A DNA stretch of 8,729 bases from contig JAJYGY010000278.1 in the NCBI GenBank assembly GCA_021790555.1, positions 1-8,729 on the forward strand, written 5' to 3'. This document shows, piece after piece, positions 1-6,195 of this stretch. The position numbers and the translations under genes are program-made. Origin of the DNA: a bacterium. Lineage in GTDB: Bacteria; Oederibacteriota; JAJYGY01. The notes beneath the pieces are model-generated. The model was not told where the DNA came from. It saw only the letters and a program-made list of their open reading frames with translations, and ran no database searches. Numbering within the stretch: the first letter of the stretch is position 1; each line of letters opens with the position of its first letter.

Positions 1-432
1 TTTCTTATTTTGAACCTGGCCTTGGGCTTCTATGCGGTGGGTCTTATCTGGGCCCATGAGGTGGACATTTTCCGGTCCTGGCAGGGGCTGGACCCGGCCA
101 CTTTCAAGGCTGTTCAGGACAGGCACTGGAAGAAGCTTCCCTACTGGGTATTCGCGCCGGTGGGCCTTTGGCTGGCGGGTGCGGTTGCCTTGGTCTGGAT
201 TCACCCACCAGGATCCCCAGATTGGGGCCCATGGGCAAATCTGGGGTGCCAGGCCGCCTCTGCCATCCTGACGGCGGTGCTATGGGGACCCTGGCAGGCC
301 AAGCTTAGCCAGGATCCTACCGGTTCCAATTCAATCTACCTGTACCGGATACTTAGGACTCATTGGATCCGGACCCTGTTGATCACCTCGAGCGGTTTTG
401 CGCTGCTGATATGGACTTTGACGATGGTTTAA
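1..432 (+). CDS. Conserved multi-pass membrane protein, 5' end missing
   Basis: The reading frame is open from the first base (Phe-Leu-Ile before the TTG at 10), so the true start probably lies outside the window. About 143 residues are visible, ending at TAA 430-432. Four hydrophobic segments can be seen: the start (LNLALGFYAVGLIW), the middle (VFAPVGLWLAGAVALVWI), around LGCQAASAILTAVLWG, and the C-terminus (LLITSSGFALLIWTLTMV). Between them are polar stretches rich in Trp and His, including WAHEVDIFRSW and HWKKLPYW, which look conserved rather than random. I recall similar small uncharacterised membrane proteins of DUF1772-like topology, but no function can be assigned. It is the only non-IS gene on the plus strand and converges with the sigma-factor operon. 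Coding status is secure; function is unknown. Confidence 0.75.
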   Translation, partial: FLILNLALGFYAVGLIWAHEVDIFRSWQGLDPATFKAVQDRHWKKLPYWVFAPVGLWLAGAVALVWIHPPGSPDWGPWANLGCQAASAILTAVLWGPWQAKLSQDPTGSNSIYLYRILRTHWIRTLLITSSGFALLIWTLTMV

Positions 433-474
433 TTTTGTCAGTGCCCTCGAAACGAGAAATACCTTCAAACGAGA

Positions 475-498
475 GGCTCCAACCCTATTTCTGGAGCC
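475..498 (+). terminator. Weak stem-loop downstream of membrane-protein gene
   Basis: A 7-bp perfect inverted repeat (GGCTCCA / TGGAGCC) with a 10-nt loop lies 43 bp after the TAA. There is no T-run after it, so it is at best a weak or factor-dependent terminator. It could also be chance. Confidence 0.2.
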
Positions 499-556
499 AA
501 TACTTCAGACATCCCTTTCATTTAAAAGGTTTTCCCGGCTTCTAGAACGCTCAATA

Positions 557-572
557 GTTATGACGGAGTACG
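557..572 (+). repeat. Possible orphan IS outer-end motif
   Basis: The sequence TGACGGAGTACG at 561-572 exactly matches the outermost part of the right end of the IS at 2915-4232 and of the remnant ending at 8240, in the same orientation. Preceding bases (TTA, CAATAG) only loosely resemble the IS end. A 12-base exact match is unlikely by chance in a window this size. The short length means it could still be coincidence or a target-site preference of the IS. Confidence 0.4.
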
Positions 573-672
573 AGGTCCCGTGCCCTTTTCCACCGGCGGC
601 CTTCCTGCGGACCCACGGGAATGGCCCGCCCAGGTGAATCTTACTCCTTTGCCAGCGGAAATTCCAATTGGG

Positions 673-1577
673 CTAATCAAGGGGCTCCACTTCCGTGGCG
701 GCCAGGGCGGCCGGGTCCATGATGACGTGGATGGCAGTGATGGAGCCGGCTTCGAGGCTGAAGTCGAAGAGCGAGCGCACCTTCCCTTCGTGGATCCACG
801 CCGCCCCAAGCCTGCCGTTGAGCAGCACTAGGCGGGCTCCCCGGGCCCGGCCCTTGAAGGCCCCGGCCACGGCCCCGGCCCCTCGCATCTCGGCTTCGAG
901 AAGCGGCGCGCCCTGGTTCTGGTTGGCCGCGGCGGCCTGAAGGGCGAAGGCGTCCGCCTTCAGCACGGCCTTCGGATGCAGCAGGGCCAGCAGGGCGGAA
1001 AAGTCCCCCTGGCGCGACGCGGTCAGGAAGGCTTCGACCACGGCCCGGTTGCCGGGCCGGCAGGAGGGTTCCTGGCCGCGGGCCAGGCGGACGCGTCGCC
1101 GGGCCCGGCTGGCCAGCTGGCGGACGCCGTCCTCGGTGCGTTCCAGGATCGAGGCCACGTCGCGGAAAGGAAGGTCGAAGAGGTCGTGCAGCACGAAGGC
1201 CACGCGTTCGGCCGGGGTCAGGCGGTCCAGGACCAGGAGCATGGCCTGGCCCACCGACTCGGCCAGCAGCGCCTCCTTTTCCGGGCCCGGCGCCTCTTCG
1301 GCAGGCCCGGTCGGCAGGATCTCCTCGTCGAGGTCCTCCTCCGCGCGCACCTTGCGGCGGCGCAGCTGGTCCAGGCAGACACGGGCCACGACCGTGGTCA
1401 GCCAGGCCGTCAGATCGCGGATGCCGGAAGCGTCCGACCGTGCCAGCGCAGCCAAGCCTCCTGGATGGCGTCGTCGGCCTCCGAAGCCGAGCCAAGCAGG
1501 CGCCGGGCCACGGCGTTCATCCTGGGCCGGGCCTCCTCGAAGCGCCCGGCCAGCCAGTTGTCGTCGGTTTCAGCCAT
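673..1577 (-). pseudogene. SigJ-like ECF sigma factor with SnoaL-like domain, one-base frameshift
   Basis: An extracytoplasmic-function sigma factor that would direct RNA polymerase to its own promoters. The gene is in two frames. The first runs from ATG 1577 (MAETDDNWLAGRF) through sigma region 2 (ARRLLGSASEADDAIQEAW) and stops early. The second resumes at about 1437 (SDASGIRDLTAWLTTVVAR). It continues through region 4 (LTPAERVAFVLHDLFDLPF, then DVASILERTEDGVRQLASRA) and a C-terminal SnoaL/NTF2-like domain ending near HVIMDP. The frames rejoin if one base is added at 1438-1439, just after WLRWH, giving about 301 residues, normal for SigJ/ECF41-type factors. The DGGGK motif usual in the ECF41 C-terminal domain is not seen; KADAFALQ stands at about that place. 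ATG 1577 is 12 nt after the VOC stop; a TTG at 1592 overlapping that stop is an alternative. It is last in the ArsR operon. The shift may be real decay or a sequence error. Confidence 0.85.
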
Positions 1578-1588
1578 TCCAAGCCCGC

Positions 1589-1975
1589 TCAATTCCTGCC
1601 CTGTCGGATCTGCAGGCGGTTGCCGTCCGGATCCTGGAAGATGGCCACCCAGCCCCAGGGGAATTCCAGCACCTCGGTTTCGAAAGCCACGCCCCTGGCC
1701 TTCAGTTCCTCATAGGCCTTTTTGCAGTCTGGGGTTTCCAGGGTGACCGTGGCTGGCACGCGGCCGTAGGCAGGTTCGGGGGTTCCCGGCTTGCCCGGCC
1801 AGAGCACCAGCTGGAAGGACTGGCCCTGGGGCGCCACGGTGACGAAGCGGACCGCGCCCGGATTGGGCGAATCGACCCGCTTCTCGAAGCCCAGCACCCG
1901 GGTGTAGTAGTCCACGGCCTTGTCCTGGTCGCGGACCATCTGGGAGATATACACGATTTCCATCTTCTGCGGCAT
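1589..1975 (-). CDS. VOC-superfamily (glyoxalase/bleomycin-resistance fold) protein
   Basis: A 128-residue protein with the two beta-alpha-beta-beta-beta halves typical of the vicinal oxygen chelate fold. The first half begins MEIVYISQMVRDQDKAVDYY and has the family signature YYTRVLGFEKR. The second ends with FQDPDGNRLQIRQ, the usual final strand motif. The positions that normally hold metal ligands look substituted: no His in the first strand (VYIS) and Gln rather than Glu in the last strand. It may therefore bind a ligand without glyoxalase-type metal catalysis; this is inference. Start ATG 1975 has a good Shine-Dalgarno (GGAGAGG) just upstream, and an in-frame upstream extension to 2062 lacks such support. 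It is third in the ArsR operon, 83 bp after the SRPBCC gene and 11 bp before the sigma gene. The substrate is unknown. Confidence 0.88.
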   Translation of the reverse strand: MPQKMEIVYISQMVRDQDKAVDYYTRVLGFEKRVDSPNPGAVRFVTVAPQGQSFQLVLWPGKPGTPEPAYGRVPATVTLETPDCKKAYEELKARGVAFETEVLEFPWGWVAIFQDPDGNRLQIRQGRN

Positions 1976-2058
1976 GGCCTCTCCAAAGCTTAAGGGGCGG
2001 AATTGCCCTTCACTGGGGAGACGCGCCGGGGCGTGGAAACGTGACGGGCCCGACCCGG

Positions 2059-2520
2059 TCAATGCCTGGGATGGTCCTTGACTGCGATTTTGCCGTTTTC
2101 CAGCAGGGATTTCAGGTTGGAAAGGATCAGCGGCCAGCCCCCGGCCACGGCCTCGATCAGCTTGGATTTCGGCCGGTTAATCTCGTGGGTGATGGTCACC
2201 CGCACCGAGGCCTGCACCTTTTTGAGCTCGATGGTGCAGCGCCCCGGCCCTTCGGCCTTGATGTCCTTTTGCCACTCGTGCTGCCAGTGGATGACCATGC
2301 GCTTAGGGGGTTCGATTTCCAGGATCTTGCCGGTGTCGGTGGGCATTCCGTCCGGAAGCGTCATCTTCCAGGGGGACCCCTTCTTCCAGGCGCTCTGGAT
2401 GTCCATGCCGAACCAGTACTGGCGGATGAATTTCGAGTCGGTCAGGGCCTTCCACACCTTTTGGGGCGTGGAGCGGATGTAGATGACGTACACGAAACGG
2501 CTTCTTCCGGCCGCGCGCAT
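2059..2520 (-). CDS. SRPBCC/AHSA1-family protein
   Basis: A 153-residue START/Bet v 1-fold protein of the AHSA1 (activator of Hsp90 ATPase homologue 1-like) group. Family hallmarks are the opening strand and helix YVIYIRSTPQKVWKALTDS, followed by the FIRQYWFG motif, then a beta-rich centre (GKILEIEPPKRMVIHW; CTIELKKV; VRVTITHEI) and the long C-terminal helix around GGWPLILSNLKSLLENG. Such proteins bind hydrophobic small molecules in a cavity, and they are very commonly encoded next to an ArsR regulator. Start ATG 2520 has a strong Shine-Dalgarno (GGAGGAA, 4 nt away). It follows the ArsR stop by 22 bp, so the two are almost certainly one transcript. The ligand cannot be read from sequence. The conserved ArsR-AHSA1 pairing suggests it acts on, or responds to, whatever relieves ArsR repression. 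Confidence 0.9.
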   Translation of the reverse strand: MRAAGRSRFVYVIYIRSTPQKVWKALTDSKFIRQYWFGMDIQSAWKKGSPWKMTLPDGMPTDTGKILEIEPPKRMVIHWQHEWQKDIKAEGPGRCTIELKKVQASVRVTITHEINRPKSKLIEAVAGGWPLILSNLKSLLENGKIAVKDHPRH

Positions 2521-2542
2521 GGGTTCCTCCGGGATGGGGGCC

Positions 2543-2866
2543 TCAGCCCTGCCCGCCTTCCAGGCGGCGCTTCAGGCTGCTGAGCGCTTTCAAGCGCGGT
2601 TTTTCGAACTTGTAGATCCAGCGGTCGTAGATCTGCTGCAGCGGAACCGGGTTGAGGAAGTGGAGCTTCTCGCGGCCGCGCCGTTGCACCGCCACCAGGC
2701 TGGCCGCCTCGAGCACGGCCAGGTGCTGAGTCACGCCCTGGCGCGTCATGGCCAGGTGCCGGCACAATTCGCTCAGCGTCTGGCTGTCCTGGGCATACAG
2801 CCGGTCCAGAAGCTTCCTCCGCCCCTTGTCCGCCAGGGCCTTGAAAAGCAGGTCCGCGTCGCTCAT
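2543..2866 (-). CDS. ArsR-family winged-helix transcriptional repressor
   Basis: A 107-residue DNA-binding protein heading the operon. The N-terminal helix (LLFKALADKGRRKLLDRLY) is typical of ArsR regulators. The recognition region TLSELCRHLAMTRQGVTQHL is followed by the second part LAVLEAASLVAVQRRGREKL, which forms the wing, and then FLNPVPLQQIYDRWI, as in ArsR proteins partnered with AHSA1 genes. The metal-sensing ELCVCDL motif of ArsR/SmtB sensors is absent; only one Cys lies in this helix, so sensing of metal is unlikely. The start is chosen as ATG 2866. Another ATG at 2875 lies inside the -10 box of the promoter, and a TTG at 2884 lies in the operator. The predicted transcription start falls on the A of ATG 2866, so translation is probably leaderless. 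It probably represses its own operon through the palindrome at 2881-2896. Confidence 0.92.
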   Translation of the reverse strand: MSDADLLFKALADKGRRKLLDRLYAQDSQTLSELCRHLAMTRQGVTQHLAVLEAASLVAVQRRGREKLHFLNPVPLQQIYDRWIYKFEKPRLKALSSLKRRLEGGQG

Positions 2867-2873
2867 GGCAAGC

Positions 2874-2903
2874 ATAATAGGCAAGTAATTACTTGCATGT
2901 CAA
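2874..2903 (-). promoter_or_regulatory. Near-consensus promoter of the ArsR operon
   Basis: On the minus strand, a perfect -35 box TTGACA (2903-2898) and a -10 box TATTAT (2879-2874) are separated by 18 bp. After seven further bases (GCTTGCC) comes the A of the ATG at 2866, a well-placed purine for transcription start. The spacer is almost wholly filled by the 16-bp operator palindrome. The IS begins only 11 bp upstream of the -35 box, so the core promoter is intact but anything further upstream was replaced. Confidence 0.8.
2881..2896. promoter_or_regulatory. Perfect 16-bp palindrome, probable ArsR operator
   Basis: GCAAGTAATTACTTGC reads identically on both strands. It sits between the -35 and -10 boxes of the ArsR promoter, where a bound dimer would block RNA polymerase. 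ArsR-family operators are typically AT-centred dyads of this size. No second copy was noticed in the window, so the regulation looks local. Confidence 0.8.
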
Positions 2904-2914
2904 GGCGAAAAAAG

Positions 2915-2942
2915 CCCGTACTCCGTCAAAAATTATGCAGCC
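2915..2942 (-). repeat. Left terminal inverted repeat of IS
   Basis: This 28-bp end is the reverse complement of 4206-4232 apart from one extra A/T in the central run. It lies 11 bp from the -35 box of the ArsR promoter. Read outward, it contains TTGACG, a -35-like hexamer, but with no -10 box at a suitable distance. Confidence 0.85.
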
Positions 2943-3092
2943 AAAAAAGGCCGAATTCTAGTTGTTCTGAAAGGAGATTCGAGGAATCACCCTGCTTGAA
3001 TTTGGGTTGTGCGGATTTGGGTAGCTTTTACAAGGGGATTTCGGCAAATTCGGCGTTCCTTTATGAAACCCGACCCTCATTTGGAGCGCCCT

Positions 3093-4215
3093 ATGCCAGC
3101 CCGAAAGCGCCAGGCCAAAACCGGCGATTCCCTGCCCGACTTCATGAAGCTGCTCTTCCTGCTCTTTTCCTCCGTCGATTCCAAGATCATCAACCTTTTG
3201 CGTTTCTACGAGCTGCAGATCGACCTTCTGGAGCGTCGCCTGAAGTTACCCCTCAGGCCCAGCCAGGTCGAAAGAGCTGCCCTGCCCGTCTGGCCGTTGA
3301 AATCGGCCGCCCTGACCTGAAGCACCACCGGTCCTTGTTCCACCCAGAGACCCTCTTCCGGTGGCACCGGGAGCTCGTGGCGCCAAGTTTGATGGCTCTT
3401 CCAAAAGGGGCCCGGGTCGGCCCTCCCCTTGGCGCGGCCTTCAGTCCGCCGTCCAACGCCTGGCTTCTGAGAACCCGGATTGGGGGTCCCACCGTCTCCA
3501 CGGCCAGCTATTGGCCCTGGGTTACGTCGTCAGCGAGCCGAGTGTCCGCCGCCTCATGCGGCGCCTGGGCTTCCGACCGGATCCTCAGTCAGGCAGCCGC
3601 TGGTCCGACTTTCTCGACCAGAACAAGGCCGCCATCGTGGCCGCGGATTTCTTCACCTATGAGGCCTGGGCTCCCCAAGGGCCAAGGACCCTTTACGCCC
3701 TCTTCTTTCTCCAACACGACACCCGCAAGGTCCACCTCGCCGGGGTCACCGAGCATCCCACCGGCGCCTGGATGGCCCAGATCGCCCGAAACCTCACCAT
3801 GGATGGCGAGGACTTCCTCAAGGGCCGGAAAATCCTCATCCTGGATCGCGACACCAAGTTCACCGGGGCCTTTCGAAGCATCCTGAAAGGCGCTGGAGTC
3901 CATTGCCTTCGTCTTCCGGCCCGGAGCCCGGACCTCAACGCCTTTGCGGAACGATGGGTCCGGTCGGTCAAGGAGGAATGCCTCAACCACCTCATTTTAC
4001 TAGGACCGTTGAGCCTCATCAAGGCGATCAAAGAGTATCTGGAGCACTTCCACCACGAAAGGGCCCACCAAGGCCTGGGAAACACGATTCCCTTCCCGCT
4101 GACGCCAAAAAGCGTACCGCGCGAAACGTCGAAGCTCCAACGCAAATCCAGGCTGGGTGGGCTCCTGAATTTCTATCACTGGCAAGGAGAAATCGGTGAA
4201 AAGCTGGCTGCATAA
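3093..4215 (+). pseudogene. IS transposase (rve integrase core), two frameshifts
   Basis: Restoring two single bases gives a 374-residue DDE transposase. Frame one starts at ATG 3093 (MPARKRQAKTGDSLPDFMKL) with GGAG six bases upstream. It covers the N-terminal helical region up to about 3284. Frame two (LAVEIGRPDLKHHRSLFHPE, then TLFRWHRELVA) covers about 3287-3382. Frame three (KFDGSSKRGPGRPSPW onward) covers 3385 to TAA 4215, with the HTH-like region and the catalytic core. The likely DDE residues are Asp in VAADFFTYE, Asp in LILDRDTKF, and Glu in NAFAERWVRSVKEECL, all present. Each junction fits loss of a single base, most simply a G: CTG|CCC at 3284-3285 and GCG|CC at 3382-3384. Neither site looks like a programmed slippery sequence. 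The stop codon lies inside the right inverted repeat. As written it cannot make active enzyme; sequencing error is an alternative. Confidence 0.85.
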
Positions 4216-4232
4216 TTTTGACGGAGTACGGG
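4206..4232 (+). repeat. Right terminal inverted repeat of IS
   Basis: Starts GGCTGCATAATTTTGACGG and ends GTACGGG, mirroring 2915-2942 with one base missing in the T-run. It encodes the last residues and the stop codon of the transposase. It ends one base from the complement of the DUF5946 stop codon. Confidence 0.85.
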
Positions 4233-4233
4233 G

Positions 4234-4644
4234 TCAGGTCAATTCCCTTTCCACCCAGTCCCTGACAGGCGCGTGCAGGGTGGCGTAGGCGCGCCAGACG
4301 GCGGCGGACCACCGGCGGATCGCCCGGTCGCGTCCGGGTCCAGGACCCTCCTGGAGCACGTCGTGGACGGTGGGACAGCCGGTGGTGTCCACGGGACGGA
4401 AGCCCGGCAGCCGGTCCTTGTGGCGCGCGAGCCGCATGTGCGCCCGCTGTACTTCCTTTCCGGTGCATCCTTTTTCATTGCTCAGGTAAAGCCCCGCCAG
4501 CGCGAAGTCCAGGTAGATGGGCTTGGATGACGCGTCGGCGTGCTGGGCCGCGTAGGCGTCCACCAGGTACTGGTGGATGAATTCCGGGTCACCGTGGGCG
4601 AGGGTGTAGAACGCAAGCTCGTGGCAGGCTTCCTGGTCGGTCAC
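4234..4644 (-). CDS. DUF5946-family protein
   Basis: A 136-residue soluble protein of unknown function. The N-terminal CHELAFYTLAHGDPEFIHQY and the following VDAYAAQHAD, KPIYLDFALAGLYLSNEKG and VQRAHMRLARHKDRLPGF match the DUF5946 pattern as I recall it. So does the C-terminal RRWSAAVWRAYATLHAPV. Several His residues in two conserved helices are typical of the family, but no catalytic role is established. The start is taken as GTG 4644 because family members begin close to the ELAFYTL motif; the frame stays open upstream and no clear Shine-Dalgarno is seen, so the start is uncertain. The stop is flush with the right end of the IS. Length and final residues (VERELT) look natural, so the IS probably inserted just after the gene rather than truncating it. 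Such genes are often near ArsR/SRPBCC cassettes, and without the IS this one would be upstream of arsR. Confidence 0.8.
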   Translation of the reverse strand: MTDQEACHELAFYTLAHGDPEFIHQYLVDAYAAQHADASSKPIYLDFALAGLYLSNEKGCTGKEVQRAHMRLARHKDRLPGFRPVDTTGCPTVHDVLQEGPGPGRDRAIRRWSAAVWRAYATLHAPVRDWVERELT

Positions 4645-4666
4645 CGGAGGAATGCTCCGGGCAGGG

Positions 4667-4686
4667 ACCCGCCGTGACAGGCGGGT
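4667..4686. other. GC-rich stem-loop between methyltransferase and DUF5946 genes
   Basis: ACCCGCC, loop GTGACA, GGCGGGT forms a perfect 7-bp stem in the 58-bp gap downstream of the methyltransferase. On the minus strand no T-run follows, so it is not a classical intrinsic terminator. It could attenuate read-through or stabilise the upstream mRNA end. Confidence 0.35.
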
Positions 4687-4702
4687 CGGCGGCTTTTGGA
4701 AA

Positions 4703-5344
4703 TCATGGAAACTCCCTCCGGCTCTTTTCGGCCCGGTGCAGCTTGATGGGATAAAACAACATGGTTTGATCCGACACGGAGGTCAAACCAGCTTTCTTGA
4801 ACATTTCGCGGTATTCCCGGGTGGAGTACATCTTCACGTGCCCAGGTTCGATCTGTGCCTGCCTCCGGTCGATCCACCTTGTGAGCGGGTCCTCGGCGCT
4901 GGCGTCAAGAATCCAGACCTTTCCGCCTGGTTTCAGAACCCGGTGAACCTCAGCCAGAGTGCTTTCCGGCTTGTCATGGTGGTGGAAGGACCAAGTGCAG
5001 ATGACGTGGTCGAACCCATCGGAGTCCAGGGGTAAGGCGGCGGCGTTTGCGACATAGAAGGTGGTATTTGCCAGTCCCCGGACGTTCTCCCGCGCTTTGT
5101 CGATCATCTTTTCGGATAGGTCGACCCCCACGAACCTTCCCTGGCCTTCCAGCATTCCCGCCGCATGGCAGACAGCCCAGCCCGTGCCGCAGCCCAGGTC
5201 CAGAAGGGCATTTCCCTTCTTCAATTCCAGCATCTTCAACAAGCGGTTCTGGCAGTAGCGGAAGGCGAAGTTCCACCGGTCGAAGCTTCCGGCCCAACGG
5301 TCGAATCTTTTACGGTTGAGGTCATCGATAATGGGCTGGGTCAT
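4703..5344 (-). CDS. Class I SAM-dependent methyltransferase (UbiE/Methyltransf_11 type)
   Basis: A 213-residue cytoplasmic methyltransferase. Motif I LLDLGCGTG (residues 47-55) binds S-adenosylmethionine. FVGVDLSEKM (71-80) supplies the acidic residue that contacts the ribose. FDHVICTWSFHHH (111-123) corresponds to motif II, and VLKPGGKVWILDAS (136-149) to motif III. The overall pattern is that of small-molecule methyltransferases such as UbiE or arsenite-methyltransferase-like proteins. The Cys set of ArsM is not present and the substrate cannot be inferred. Start ATG 5344 is chosen because it lies 23 bp after the preceding gene's stop and the alignable N-terminus begins there; upstream extension to 5458 would overlap that gene. 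The Shine-Dalgarno is weak (AAGAG). It is probably cotranscribed with the two genes upstream. Confidence 0.88.
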   Translation of the reverse strand: MTQPIIDDLNRKRFDRWAGSFDRWNFAFRYCQNRLLKMLELKKGNALLDLGCGTGWAVCHAAGMLEGQGRFVGVDLSEKMIDKARENVRGLANTTFYVANAAALPLDSDGFDHVICTWSFHHHDKPESTLAEVHRVLKPGGKVWILDASAEDPLTRWIDRRQAQIEPGHVKMYSTREYREMFKKAGLTSVSDQTMLFYPIKLHRAEKSRREFP

Positions 5345-5367
5345 GGTGGGCTCTTGTGGCGATTCTC

Positions 5368-6195
5368 TCAAAGTTGGAAAAGGCTGGGTTGTGCTTCGAG
5401 TTTGGGAGCGTAGACCCCGACGATCATGTAGGGGTTTGGCGCTTTCATGTTGTGCCATTGCAGGCTAGTTCCCAGGAACAGGTAGACGTCCCGCTCTGAA
5501 AGGAACCTGCCTTCGTACATCTTCCTTACCCCCTCCAGCGCCGCTGCCTCATCTCCCTCGGCCCCGGCCAGGCAGTTACGGTACAGGGCGCTGATCTCCC
5601 AGTCCTCGATCATCAGGCGGCTTTCAATCCCGGCGTCATCGATGAAGGTGTAGTAGAAGCGGTAGGGGATCTTCTCGGCCAATTCAAACTGTTCATCCAC
5701 GCCGGACCCGTCCAGGTTGAGCCCCAGCTGGGCCTGTTTGGCCTTGATGGCCTCAAGCTTCTTTGAATCGTGCTCCCTTTCCCCAGCCTCCCAGGCGAAG
5801 GCTGTTATCTCCTTCGGCTTAAAGGTCACCAACGAGAACTTGTTGTCCCAAGCCCCCCGCACGATCTCGTCCTTGTTGGTGTGGACATCGGCCAGGGCAA
5901 ACTTGTCCCGCGTCGAGCGATCCTTTGGAGGGACTTTCTCACCGACCACCAGCTTTGTGAGGTCGGTCAGGTTATGGCTTTCGGGCCGTGGATCTTTCGA
6001 GCTTTTCAGGAGGGGCGCGGTGATCCATTGGAACTTCGCATATTGCTTGTCGTAATCAAGCTGCCGGAAGGGGACGGGATAGATCCGGATCCACTTCCCT
6101 GGCTCGGTGAATCCGGCCGTGCAAACGAGTTCCTGGTAGGTTGTGGAAAGGACGGGGTAGGTCTTGACGGTTACCAGGACTCTTTGGCCGGCCAT
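5368..6195 (-). CDS. Uncharacterised 275-residue partner of the DUF488 fusion protein
   Basis: A soluble protein without signal peptide or membrane segment. Conserved-looking blocks are an N-terminal strand region VLVTVKTYPVLSTTYQELVC followed by TAGFTEPGKWIRIYPVPFRQ. A charged centre around LVVGEKVPPKDRSTRDKFAL and FKPKEITAFAWE follows. Then come PYRFYYTFIDDAG and a C-terminus with DVYLFLGTSLQWHN and NPYMIVGVYAP. I recall this kind of protein as a hypothetical protein encoded beside DUF488 genes in diverse bacteria, but know no function. Its ATG (6195-6193) shares the A with the TGA of the DUF488 gene (TGATG), which implies translational coupling and a stoichiometric or functional partnership. 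A longer start inside the upstream gene is possible but less likely. There are no recognisable nuclease or ATPase motifs. A nucleic-acid-related role is possible but only a guess. Confidence 0.85.
   Translation of the reverse strand: MAGQRVLVTVKTYPVLSTTYQELVCTAGFTEPGKWIRIYPVPFRQLDYDKQYAKFQWITAPLLKSSKDPRPESHNLTDLTKLVVGEKVPPKDRSTRDKFALADVHTNKDEIVRGAWDNKFSLVTFKPKEITAFAWEAGEREHDSKKLEAIKAKQAQLGLNLDGSGVDEQFELAEKIPYRFYYTFIDDAGIESRLMIEDWEISALYRNCLAGAEGDEAAALEGVRKMYEGRFLSERDVYLFLGTSLQWHNMKAPNPYMIVGVYAPKLEAQPSLFQL

Larger units (their letters stand above)
433..672. other. Intergenic region between convergent genes
   Basis: About 240 bp separate the membrane-protein gene (+) from the sigma-factor gene (-). 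I see no convincing ORF or RNA gene. It contains a weak stem-loop (475-498) and a short copy of the IS outer-end motif (557-572). No strong terminator with a T-run is visible for either gene. Confidence 0.6.
2915..4232 (+). mobile_element. Complete IS with DDE (rve-type) transposase
   Basis: About 1.32 kb bounded by inverted repeats: GTACTCCGTCA at the left and TGACGGAGTAC at the right. It contains a single long transposase frame, broken by two shifts. Boundaries are set where the inverted repeats stop matching (CCCGTAC at left, GTACGGG at right). No clear target-site duplication is visible in the flanks (GGCGAAAAAAG on the left, GTCAGGTCAA on the right), so the ends may be off by a few bases or the duplication is lost. 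The transposase resembles single-ORF IS3/IS481-type integrase-core enzymes; I cannot name the exact IS family. It separates the ArsR operon from the DUF5946 gene, which otherwise would lie head to tail on the minus strand. A partial second copy lies at 8066-8240. Confidence 0.88.

Noticed and set aside
976..1993. Long plus-strand open frames opposite the sigma and VOC genes
   Set aside because: They are rich in Arg, Gly, Pro and Gln, have no family features and lie antisense to well-supported genes; high GC makes such open frames common.
3280..3390. Programmed frameshifting in the IS
   Set aside because: Two shifts are needed, and neither junction has an A-rich slippery heptamer or an orfA/orfB arrangement; single-base loss fits better.
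2483..3886. A 467-residue plus-strand open frame
   Set aside because: It runs antisense to ArsR and then crosses the IS. Only the part near 3287-3382 is meaningful, as the middle segment of the frameshifted transposase.
2904..4245. Target-site duplication flanking the IS
   Set aside because: The flanks GGCGAAAAAAG and GTCAGGTCAA share no convincing direct repeat.
2915..4245. Outward hybrid promoters formed by TTGACG in the IS ends
   Set aside because: A -35-like hexamer is present in each end, but no acceptable -10 box lies 16-18 bp outward at either side or at 8240.
4234..4644. DUF5946 gene as an IS-truncated pseudogene
   Set aside because: Length and the final WSAAVWRAY...VERELT region agree with family members as I recall them, so it looks complete.
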